Source of the DNA: Bauldia litoralis
GTDB lineage: Bacteria > Pseudomonadota > Alphaproteobacteria > Rhizobiales > Kaistiaceae
Direction: 5' to 3'
Assembly: GCF_900104485.1 (NCBI RefSeq)
Contig: NZ_FMXQ01000007.1
Location: 1 to 64,000, forward strand
DNA length: 64,000 bases
A program made the translations under genes and the position numbers. Below are positions 57,557-64,000 of this stretch, one piece after another. The notes beneath the pieces are model-generated. The model was given only the letters and a program-made list of their open reading frames with translations. It ran no database searches and was not told the DNA's origin. Each line of letters begins with the position of its first letter. Within the stretch, counting starts at the first letter, position 1.

Positions 57557-58885
57557 GTGAAGACGACGGGCAGCGAAACGCTGGACGCGGCGTCGCGTGT
57601 GGCTGCCGGTCCAGGCGGGACCGGCGGGGAAACGGTTCCGGCGGCGGGTGAACCGCCGCAGGCCGTGGCTTCGCTTGACGAAAAATCAGCCCCCGGACAT
57701 CGGAAACCAAGGAAACGTCGGCGCAAGCGGGGACGGCCGGTCTATGCTCCCGGCACCGGTCCAAAAGCCGCTGCGGAGCGGAACGGCGCTGTCGCGGCGG
57801 CGGAAACCGCCGACGCGGCGCCCGCGTCCGGGCCCGCCCCGGCGCAGCCAAGGCGAGATCCGGCGCAGTTCTATGGCGCGCTGGATCTCGGAACCAACAA
57901 TTGCCGCCTGCTGGTCGCGGCGCCGCGCGAGCGCGGCTTCCGGGTGGTCGACGCGTTTTCACGCATCGTCCGGCTGGGTGAGGGGATCGGCCAGACCGGC
58001 CGGCTCGGCGACGCTGCGATGGATCGCGCCGTCGAGGCGCTGAAGGTCTGCTCCAGCAAGCTTGCCTATCGCGGCGTCACCCGGGCGCGGCTGATCGCCA
58101 CCGAGGCCTGCCGCGTCGCCGCCAATGGCACCGAGTTCATCGACCGGGTAACGCGCGAGACCGGGCTCGTCCTCGAAATCGTCTCGCAGGAGACCGAGGC
58201 CAAGCTGGCGGTCGCCGGCTGCGCGTCGCTGGTCGACCCAAATGCGTCGGGGGTGGTGCTTTTCGACATCGGCGGCGGCTCGTCGGAACTCGTCTGGATC
58301 GACCTCTCGACACCGAGGGAGGGCAAGCGCCGGCCGATGCCGGAGCGGGTGCGAAGCTGGATGTCGCTGCCGGTCGGCGTCGTCAATCTCAGCGAGCGGC
58401 ACGGCGGCCGTGATGTCTCGGCGGAGCAGTTCGAGGCGATGGTCGACGAGGTCGCGAACCTGCTGCATGACTTCCCGGAGGTCGAGAATCTCGACCGCGC
58501 GGTCGCCGACGGCGCGGTCCATATGCTGGGCACGTCCGGCACGGTGACGACGCTTGCCGGCGTGCACCTCAGGCTGCCGCGCTATGACCGGCGGCGGGTC
58601 GACGGGACGTGGCTCAGCGGGCGCCGGGTTGCCGAACTGGTCGCCGAATTCGCCGCCATGGACTACGACACCCGGGTCGCGAATCCCTGCATCGGTCGGG
58701 AGCGCGCCGACCTTGTGCTTGCCGGCTGCGCCATCCTCGAGGCGTTTCGCCGCCGCTGGCCGGTGGAGCGGCTGCGGGTCGCCGATCGCGGCCTGCGCGA
58801 GGGCCTGCTGGTCGAACTGATGGCCGAGGACGACGTCTGGCGGCCCCGTTACCAGGGCGGAAGCGGGGATACCGTTCATGGATGA
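57557..58885 (+). CDS. ppx: Ppx/GppA-type exopolyphosphatase
   Basis: The 442-residue protein of the actin-like ASKHA phosphatase family has a long basic/Pro-Ala-rich N-terminal extension of about 105 residues ([20 protein letters not shown]). The core begins [20 protein letters not shown] (phosphate loop 1). [20 protein letters not shown] and [20 protein letters not shown] (phosphate loop 2) follow. [15 protein letters not shown] is the adenosine/phosphate motif. It cleaves polyphosphate or pppGpp. Start is uncertain: GTG at 57494 and 57557 are both in frame. It overlaps rlmE by 8 bases. Confidence 0.88.
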   Translation: MKTTGSETLDAASRVAAGPGGTGGETVPAAGEPPQAVASLDEKSAPGHRKPRKRRRKRGRPVYAPGTGPKAAAERNGAVAAAETADAAPASGPAPAQPRRDPAQFYGALDLGTNNCRLLVAAPRERGFRVVDAFSRIVRLGEGIGQTGRLGDAAMDRAVEALKVCSSKLAYRGVTRARLIATEACRVAANGTEFIDRVTRETGLVLEIVSQETEAKLAVAGCASLVDPNASGVVLFDIGGGSSELVWIDLSTPREGKRRPMPERVRSWMSLPVGVVNLSERHGGRDVSAEQFEAMVDEVANLLHDFPEVENLDRAVADGAVHMLGTSGTVTTLAGVHLRLPRYDRRRVDGTWLSGRRVAELVAEFAAMDYDTRVANPCIGRERADLVLAGCAILEAFRRRWPVERLRVADRGLREGLLVELMAEDDVWRPRYQGGSGDTVHG

Positions 58886-59582
58886 GAAACGCGGCAACAG
58901 CGGCCGCCAGCTCAAGGTTCGCGTCAAGAATGCCAGGCGGCGGAAGCCCTCGTCGGCGCGGTGGCTCGAACGGCAACTCAACGACCCCTATGTCGCCCGC
59001 GCCAAGGCTGAAGGCTTTCGCGCCCGATCGGCCTTCAAGCTGATCGAGATCGACGACAGATACGGTCTGTTCAAGCCGGGCGGCCGGGTGGTCGACCTCG
59101 GCGCCGCTCCCGGCGGCTGGTGCCAGGTCGCGGCCGAGCGGGTCGGCACGTCGGACGCCAACATCCATGTCGTCGCCATCGACTATCTCGACATGGAGCC
59201 GCTGCCCGGCGTCGCGATCATCAAGAAGGACTTCCTCGACGACGACGCCCCCGACGTGATCCGCGCGGCGCTCGGCGGCCATCCGGCCGATGTCGTGCTC
59301 TCCGACATGGCGGCGCCGACCACCGGCCATCGCCAGACCGACCACCTGCGCACCATCCACCTTTGCGAGGTCGCGGCCGATTTCGCCATCTCGATCCTCA
59401 GGCCGGGCGGCCATTTCGTCACCAAGGTCTTCCAGGGCGGCGCCGAGCAGGACCTGCTGACGATGCTGAAGCGGAGCTTCACCAGCGTCCATCATGTCAA
59501 GCCGCCGGCAAGTCGCCAGAACTCGGTCGAACTCTATCTCGTCGCCCGTGGCTTCCGTGGCGGGGACCCGGCCGGAGCCTAG
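58878..59582 (+). CDS. rlmE: 23S rRNA (uridine-2'-O-)-methyltransferase RlmE
   Basis: The 234-residue RrmJ/FtsJ-type enzyme has the basic start [16 protein letters not shown] with catalytic Lys, SAM motif [20 protein letters not shown], Asp in [18 protein letters not shown], Lys in [15 protein letters not shown] and Glu in [11 protein letters not shown], so the K-D-K-E tetrad is complete. It methylates U2552 of 23S rRNA (E. coli numbering) in the A loop. The ATG overlaps the ppx tail by 8 bases, so the two are co-translated. The stop is 4 bases into the convergent MFS gene. Confidence 0.95.
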   Translation: MDEKRGNSGRQLKVRVKNARRRKPSSARWLERQLNDPYVARAKAEGFRARSAFKLIEIDDRYGLFKPGGRVVDLGAAPGGWCQVAAERVGTSDANIHVVAIDYLDMEPLPGVAIIKKDFLDDDAPDVIRAALGGHPADVVLSDMAAPTTGHRQTDHLRTIHLCEVAADFAISILRPGGHFVTKVFQGGAEQDLLTMLKRSFTSVHHVKPPASRQNSVELYLVARGFRGGDPAGA

Positions 59583-60997
59583 CGCTCGCGCATGCTGGTG
59601 ACGGCGTCGGGCGCGTATTTCCGGTGCCCGGACATTTCGTGCCCGGCATTCCGCGCCAGCCGCATGAAGGCGAAGGCCGAACCGATCGTCAGCATCCCGA
59701 CGACGACGAAGGCCGGCGCGAAGGAGCCGGCGGTGATCGTGCCGCCGGTCGCGGCACTCGTCACCTGCACCGCGATGGCGCCAACCGAGATGCCGATGCT
59801 CAGCGCCAGTTGCTGGGCGACGCTGGTCAGCGTCGTTGCCCGGCTCATCCGCTCCGGGTCGACATCGGCGAAGGCCAGGGCGTTGACGATGGTGAATTGC
59901 AGCGAGCGGAAGAAGCCGCCGATCAGCAACAGGCCGGTCATCAGCCAGATCGGCGTCGCCGGCACGAAGGCAGCTGGCATCATGACGAACAGGCCGGCCA
60001 GCACGGCGTTGGCGATCAGCACCGTGCGGAAGCCGTAGCGGCGCAGGATCGGCGGCGCGGCGAATTTCATCGCCAGCGCGCCGATCGCCGCGGCGAAGGT
60101 GATCATGCCGGATTCGAACGGCGTCATGCCGAAGCCGAGCTGGAGGAGCAGCGGCAGCAGGAAGGGCGTCGCGCCGACGCCGATGCGGAACAGCATCGTC
60201 CCGATCATGCTGACCCGGAAGGATTCGAGCCTGAACAGGGCGAGGTCGATGATCGGCGCGGGGACGCGGCGCGAATGGACCACATAGAGGGCCAGCAGCA
60301 CGGCGCCGCCGATCAGCATGGCGAAGACATAGGCGAGCGGCAGGAGGTCGAGGCCAAGCGTCGTCGAGCCACTCATGAACAGGGCGAGGCCGAGGCTCGA
60401 CAGGATGAAACCCCGCCTGTCGAAGCGGCTGCGGGTCTCGCCGCGGATGTCGGGGATGTAGAGGGTCGCCAGCACCAGGCCGAGCAGCCCGACCGGGACG
60501 TTGATCCAGAAAATCCAGCGCCAGTCGAAATAGGTGGTGAGAAAGCCGCCGACCGGCGGTCCCATGACCGGGCCGATGAGCGCGGGGACCGTCAGCCAGG
60601 CGAGCGAGCCGACGAGTTCCCGCTTCTCGACGCTGCGCAGGATCACCAGCCGGCCGACCGGCACCATCATCGATCCGCCGATGCCCTGGACGATGCGGGC
60701 GGCGACGATCTCGCCGATCGAGCCGGACAGCCCGCACCAGATCGAGCCGAGAACGAAGGTCAGGATGGCGGCGCGGAAGACGATCCGGGCGCCGTAGCGG
60801 TCGGCCAGCCAGCCGGAGGCGGGGATGAAGATGGCGATCGCCAGCAGATAGGAGGTCAGCGCCAGCTTGAGGTGGATCGGGTTGGCACCGAAATCCCGGG
60901 CGATCGCCGGCAGCGCCGTCGACAGGACCGTCGCGTCGAGGTTCTCCATGAACAACGCGCAGGCGACGATCAAAGGCAGGAGGATTCGGTCGGGCAT
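59579..60997 (-). CDS. MFS multidrug exporter, DHA2 (EmrB/QacA) type
   Basis: The 472-residue major facilitator has about 14 membrane segments. Antiporter motifs are visible: [20 protein letters not shown] near residue 18 (motif D1), [20 protein letters not shown] (motif A), [20 protein letters not shown] (motif B), and [20 protein letters not shown] (motif C, GPxxGG). It exports drugs or organic compounds using the proton gradient. No EmrA-like adaptor adjoins, so it may act in the inner membrane alone. It converges with rlmE and overlaps it by 4 bases. Confidence 0.92.
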   Translation of the reverse strand: MPDRILLPLIVACALFMENLDATVLSTALPAIARDFGANPIHLKLALTSYLLAIAIFIPASGWLADRYGARIVFRAAILTFVLGSIWCGLSGSIGEIVAARIVQGIGGSMMVPVGRLVILRSVEKRELVGSLAWLTVPALIGPVMGPPVGGFLTTYFDWRWIFWINVPVGLLGLVLATLYIPDIRGETRSRFDRRGFILSSLGLALFMSGSTTLGLDLLPLAYVFAMLIGGAVLLALYVVHSRRVPAPIIDLALFRLESFRVSMIGTMLFRIGVGATPFLLPLLLQLGFGMTPFESGMITFAAAIGALAMKFAAPPILRRYGFRTVLIANAVLAGLFVMMPAAFVPATPIWLMTGLLLIGGFFRSLQFTIVNALAFADVDPERMSRATTLTSVAQQLALSIGISVGAIAVQVTSAATGGTITAGSFAPAFVVVGMLTIGSAFAFMRLARNAGHEMSGHRKYAPDAVTSMRER

Positions 60998-61068
60998 GGC
61001 GTTGAAGCGGGGGCGGGGAAGGGGCGGCGCGCCGCCCGCTCCGGGTTCGGACGGGGAAGGCAGGCGCG

Positions 61069-61281
61069 TCAGGAGGACTTGGCGCGCATCTCCTTGACAC
61101 TTTCGGGGCCGACGAACCAGTCCTTCGCCCCGACATCCTCGAAAACGACCCAGACGGCCGAGGCGTTGACGCCCATTTCCTCGGCGATCGCCTGCGAAAC
61201 CTTGCCGGCGACGGCGGTCTTGCGGGCTTCGGCGTCGTCGCCCAGGTTTTCGGCGACGTAGGTGATCTTGACCATCGGCAT
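61069..61281 (-). CDS. 4-oxalocrotonate tautomerase-family protein
   Basis: The 70-residue protein has Pro2 (Pro1 after Met removal), the catalytic base of the tautomerase family: MPMVKITYVAENLGDDAEAR. The remainder fits the beta-alpha-beta fold (ALIAEEMGVNASAVWVVFED-like). Usual members are about 62-72 residues and act on 2-hydroxymuconate-type or related substrates. AGGAGGAAACC just upstream is a strong ribosome site. It is followed 71 bases downstream by the MFS gene, possibly as one unit. Confidence 0.85.
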   Translation of the reverse strand: MPMVKITYVAENLGDDAEARKTAVAGKVSQAIAEEMGVNASAVWVVFEDVGAKDWFVGPESVKEMRAKSS

Positions 61282-61344
61282 CGAGGTTTCCTCCTTCTTT
61301 GAAGATCGCCCGGCGCGGGTCTGCTCAGGCTCCCGTTGCGCCGG

Positions 61345-62196
61345 CTACTGGGGCAGTGTGGATAGCACAATCGCGTTCTGAACGGTGGAGCCGCCAGGAA
61401 TCACGATCTCACCCGTATCGCCGCGCCAGATTGCCTGGGTCGAAGGCCCGCCATCGAGATTGATGGCGATGTCGCAGCCGACGCCGCCATCGCCGGTCGG
61501 CGCGGCGAGAAGCTCGGCCAGACGCAGCAGGCTGAGACCGTCGCTATCGGCCACCACGGCAACGATTGCGCCGTGACGCAGGCAGAGGGCGCTCCTGCGG
61601 TCCCGGACTCCCTGGCTGCGAATGCCGACCTTGCCGCCCGGGTCGACCAGAATTGGACCGACCTGAACCGCGCTCTTCAGCGCCCTTGGCGCTGGCGCAT
61701 CCGCTCGATAGCTGATTGATGCCGCCCCGGCGCCGACATGCAGGACGCCAGAGCCGGCCCGTTCGTGCTCCATGGCAACCGTGACGCCGTCGACCACCAG
61801 CAGGCCGCTCGGCGACAGGCGGCCGTCATCGTCGCGCTCGAAGAAGCCACCATTGATGGCGAAGACATCGCCTGGCCCGGCGAGAAAATCGAGGGCGCGA
61901 CTGCCGGTCTCTTCGTGCTGCTGGACGGTGCGGACGCCGAACCGCGACGTGTCGAAGGCGAAGACGTGGACCGCGAGGCCATCGGCGGGGAGGGCGATGG
62001 TCCGGTGATCGAGTCCCGGGAGTAGCTCGGAGTCCTCGGCCGCCCTGCTGCTTTCGAGGATCAGCGCGAGGGCGGGCTCGGGCTTTTCCGCCGGCTTCGT
62101 CGTCTGCGCGCTCGTGGATGGCGCTGCGACCCCCATCGCGATCAGCGCTGCGACGAGAGCAAACCGGCGACGGGGATGTGACGGTCGCGATGTCAT
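61345..62196 (-). CDS. exported phosphodiester glycosidase-family protein
   Basis: The 283-residue protein has a signal peptide (RRRFALVAALIAMGVAAPST, cleavage near TSAQT). It has the NAGPA/DUF2233 motifs: VFAINGGFFERDDDGRLSPS near residue 110 (conserved NGGFF) and GCDIAINLDGGPSTQAIWRG near residue 235 (LDGGxST). SALCLRHGAIVAVVADSDGL lies between them. It hydrolyses a glycosyl phosphodiester, for example GlcNAc-1-P-linked groups, in the periplasm. The substrate is unknown. The RRR just before the hydrophobic core allows Tat export. GGAG 8 bases upstream supports the start. Confidence 0.9.
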   Translation of the reverse strand: MTSRPSHPRRRFALVAALIAMGVAAPSTSAQTTKPAEKPEPALALILESSRAAEDSELLPGLDHRTIALPADGLAVHVFAFDTSRFGVRTVQQHEETGSRALDFLAGPGDVFAINGGFFERDDDGRLSPSGLLVVDGVTVAMEHERAGSGVLHVGAGAASISYRADAPAPRALKSAVQVGPILVDPGGKVGIRSQGVRDRRSALCLRHGAIVAVVADSDGLSLLRLAELLAAPTGDGGVGCDIAINLDGGPSTQAIWRGDTGEIVIPGGSTVQNAIVLSTLPQ

Positions 62197-62313
62197 GCCT
62201 GTGACTCCAACGCTGGGATGACTGGTCCTCAGGGGGCCGAAACGGGCAGGAGGCAGACCCTCCCGTCACGCCGGCAAGTCACACACGCGAATTGCGGCGG
62301 TGGAAAGGAGCGG

Positions 62314-63702
62314 TCAGGCAGTCTGCGCGGCGGGCGGCGGCAAGCGAATCTCGACGCGAAGGCCGCCTTCGGGCCGGTTGGAAAGCGTCATCCCGCCGCC
62401 ATGGCCGAGAATGATCGAGCGGGCGATCGACAGGCCGAGGCCGACGCCGCCGGTCTCGCGGCTCCGCGAGGTCTCCAGCCGGACGAAAGGCTTGAACACC
62501 TCCTCGACGCGATCCGCGGGGATGCCGGGGCCGTCGTCATCGACCGTGATGATCGGCCCGGCCTTGGTATCGGCGAGCGTGACGCGGGCGCGCTTGCCGT
62601 AGCGGACGGCATTTTCGAGCACGTTGCCGATGGCACGCTTGATCGCTGTCGGCCGGCAGGAATAGGGGAGCCGACCGCCGCCGGTGAAGGTTACCTGGTG
62701 GCCGAGCGTCGACTGGTCGTCGACGACGCTTTCGATCAGGGCTTCAAGGTCGACCTGCCGCGCCGATTCCGCCGCGGCGTCGTCGCGGGCGAAGGCCAGC
62801 GTCGCCTCGGTCATCCGCTGCATGTCGTCGAGGGTCGCCGACATCCGGGTCCGCGCCTCCTCGTCGTCGAGCAGTTCGGCGCGCAGCTTGAGCGAGGTGA
62901 TCGGCGTGCGCAGGTCGTGGCCGATCGCCGCCAGCATCCGCGTGCGGTCGGCGATGAATCGCTCCAGCCGGTCCTGCATCCGGTTGAAGGCGGAGGTCAG
63001 CCGTCGCACCTCGTTGGGGCCGGTCTCAGGCAGCGGCTTCGACGGGCCACCGAGGCCGAAAGCCTCGACGCTCTTGGCGAGCGCCGCGAGGGGAAGTGTT
63101 ACGCGCCGCACGGTGAAGCCGATGATCAGCAGGATCGCGGCCGCCATCAGCAGCGCGGAGATGATCGTGGGCCAGGGGAACGGGACCTGCTCGGCCCGAA
63201 TCCGGGTCTGGGCGTTAAGCCAGCCGCCGTCGGGAAAGGGCACCGAGGCCCGCACGTCATAGTCCGGGTCGGCATAGGGGTGGTCGCGGCCGGGGCCGTG
63301 CTTCGGTCCGTCCCGCGGTCCCCTGGTCTGCTTGCCCTTGTCGTCGACGAGGGCGATGCGCGGCGGTTCGCGCAACTGCATCTGGAACATCCGGTCGAAG
63401 GGCGCATTGGCCGCCTCCGCTCCGGGATCCGCCTTTTCGACGGCGCTGTTGTTGCTGATCCAGTAGCGGATGCGCGGCGACGTGGCGGCCACCGCCAGCG
63501 CCGGCCGCGTATCCTTCGGCGAACTGGCAAGCACCCGCACGACCGACGCCATGTTGCCGAGCAGGCCCGCCCGGTTGGCGACGCGCACCGCGTCCTCGCG
63601 GTCGCCGGTGAAGAGCAGGAAGCTCACCCCCTGCGCCACGACCAGCGCGCCGATCAGCAGCGCGACGAGCTGCCCGCCGAGACTTTTCGGCAGCACCCTC
63701 AT
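62314..63702 (-). CDS. two-component sensor histidine kinase
   Basis: The 462-residue membrane kinase has membrane segment 1 (LVALLIGALVVAQGVSFLLF), a periplasmic sensor domain of about 140 residues, and membrane segment 2 (IISALLMAAAILLIIGFTVR). HAMP (about 205-255), HisKA with His in MLAAIGHDLRTPITSLKLRA near residue 263, then HATPase with NVLENAVRYGKRARVTLADT, DDGPGIPADRVEEVFKPFVR and GGVGLGLSIARSIILGHGGG. The signal is unknown. Its start overlaps the response regulator stop as ATGA, so the kinase is second in the operon. Confidence 0.93.
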   Translation of the reverse strand: MRVLPKSLGGQLVALLIGALVVAQGVSFLLFTGDREDAVRVANRAGLLGNMASVVRVLASSPKDTRPALAVAATSPRIRYWISNNSAVEKADPGAEAANAPFDRMFQMQLREPPRIALVDDKGKQTRGPRDGPKHGPGRDHPYADPDYDVRASVPFPDGGWLNAQTRIRAEQVPFPWPTIISALLMAAAILLIIGFTVRRVTLPLAALAKSVEAFGLGGPSKPLPETGPNEVRRLTSAFNRMQDRLERFIADRTRMLAAIGHDLRTPITSLKLRAELLDDEEARTRMSATLDDMQRMTEATLAFARDDAAAESARQVDLEALIESVVDDQSTLGHQVTFTGGGRLPYSCRPTAIKRAIGNVLENAVRYGKRARVTLADTKAGPIITVDDDGPGIPADRVEEVFKPFVRLETSRSRETGGVGLGLSIARSIILGHGGGMTLSNRPEGGLRVEIRLPPPAAQTA

Positions 63703-64000
63703 TTCGGTCGTTCCTCGACATCGCAGGCCAGCACATAGCCGCCGCCCCACACCGTCTTGACGATGGTCGGCGCCTTAGGGTCCGCCTCGATCTTCTTGCG
63801 CAGCCGGCTGATCTGGTTGTCGATCGACCGCTCGAACGGTTCGAGCGACCGACCGCTGGTCAGGTCGAGAAGCTGGTCGCGCGACAGCACCATATGCGGC
63901 CGGCGGACGAAGACCGTCAGCAGGCGATACTCGGTCGTTGACAGCGGGATGGCGACGCCGTCCTCGCCGACGATCTCCCGCCGGGCGGTGTCGAGGGTCC
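63699..64000 (-). CDS. OmpR-family response regulator, C-terminal part only
   Basis: The visible part is a winged-helix DNA-binding domain: TLDTARREIVGEDGVAIPLS, then TTEYRLLTVFVRRPHMVLSR, RSIDNQISRLRKKIEADPKA and VKTVWGGGYVLACDVEERPK. It has the OmpR/PhoB hallmark RxLRxKIExDP and VRGxGY (here VWGGGYVL). The receiver domain lies beyond the window edge, so this entry is partial at its 5' end. It pairs with the kinase at 62314-63702. Confidence 0.92.
   Translation of the reverse strand, partial: TLDTARREIVGEDGVAIPLSTTEYRLLTVFVRRPHMVLSRDQLLDLTSGRSLEPFERSIDNQISRLRKKIEADPKAPTIVKTVWGGGYVLACDVEERPK

Overview
The window is GC-rich chromosomal DNA of an alphaproteobacterium, most likely of the order Hyphomicrobiales (Rhizobiales). 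Supporting signs are the gene content: the TIGR02587/TIGR02588 membrane pair, PuuE-type allantoinase, Psd/PssA pair, an IF-1 next to a DEAD-box helicase, and a DUF559 gene fused to a palindromic repeat. The genus cannot be named from sequence alone. I see no phage, insertion sequence or CRISPR array. There is one tRNA, tRNA-Gln(CTG), and no rRNA.

Layout. 1-1059 is gene-free and holds two pairs of inverted palindromic repeats. 1-7.4 kb: a secreted SH3-type protein, a RecD-like helicase, two RTX-type proteins and a Zn/Mn ABC importer with a Zur-like box. 7.8-9.4 kb: IF-1 and a DEAD-box RNA helicase. 9.6-14.4 kb: a transglutaminase, a frameshifted permease with its ArsR regulator, then a SulP transporter with a universal stress protein. 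14.5-21 kb: a reductase, a lytic transglycosylase, a 31-residue membrane peptide, malic enzyme, a sulfotransferase and a GDSL hydrolase. 21.2-25.3 kb: cysS, then a tightly packed DUF559-glyoxalase-GNAT-GFA-GFA run. 25.4-36.4 kb: citramalate synthase, LOG protein, a very large acidic LysM protein, catalase, an ArsR-Atm1 metal operon and phospholipid genes psd-pssA. 36.4-48.1 kb: two more RTX-type proteins, allantoinase, transglutaminase, DapA-like aldolase, PilZ protein, an orphan ABC binding protein, Gfo/Idh oxidoreductase, TIGR02588/TIGR02587 and TrpB2. 48.5-56.9 kb: an AraC regulator divergent from six genes that all encode exported proteins. 57.3-64 kb: tRNA-Gln, ppx, rlmE, an MFS exporter, a tautomerase, a phosphodiester glycosidase and a two-component pair cut off by the window edge.

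How the parts work together. Most of the window is housekeeping metabolism and stress defence. Two small metal-responsive units stand out: an ArsR-like gene overlapping an Atm1-type exporter behind a perfect 13-bp inverted repeat, and the Zn/Mn importer behind a Zur-like box. The least explained parts are: the AraC-linked cluster of exported proteins (DUF1254/DUF1214 double-length protein, beta-propeller, HdeA-like, unknown, SH3, LivK-like); the four dispersed single-gene RTX paralogues with no type I secretion genes beside them; and the DUF559 nuclease whose N-terminus is made by a dispersed palindromic repeat, a copy of which lies just upstream in inverted orientation.

Start sites were chosen by Shine-Dalgarno position, overlap with the previous gene and expected N-termini. 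Several differ from the longest open frame. Domain and family assignments are from recognition of motifs and were not checked by database search.
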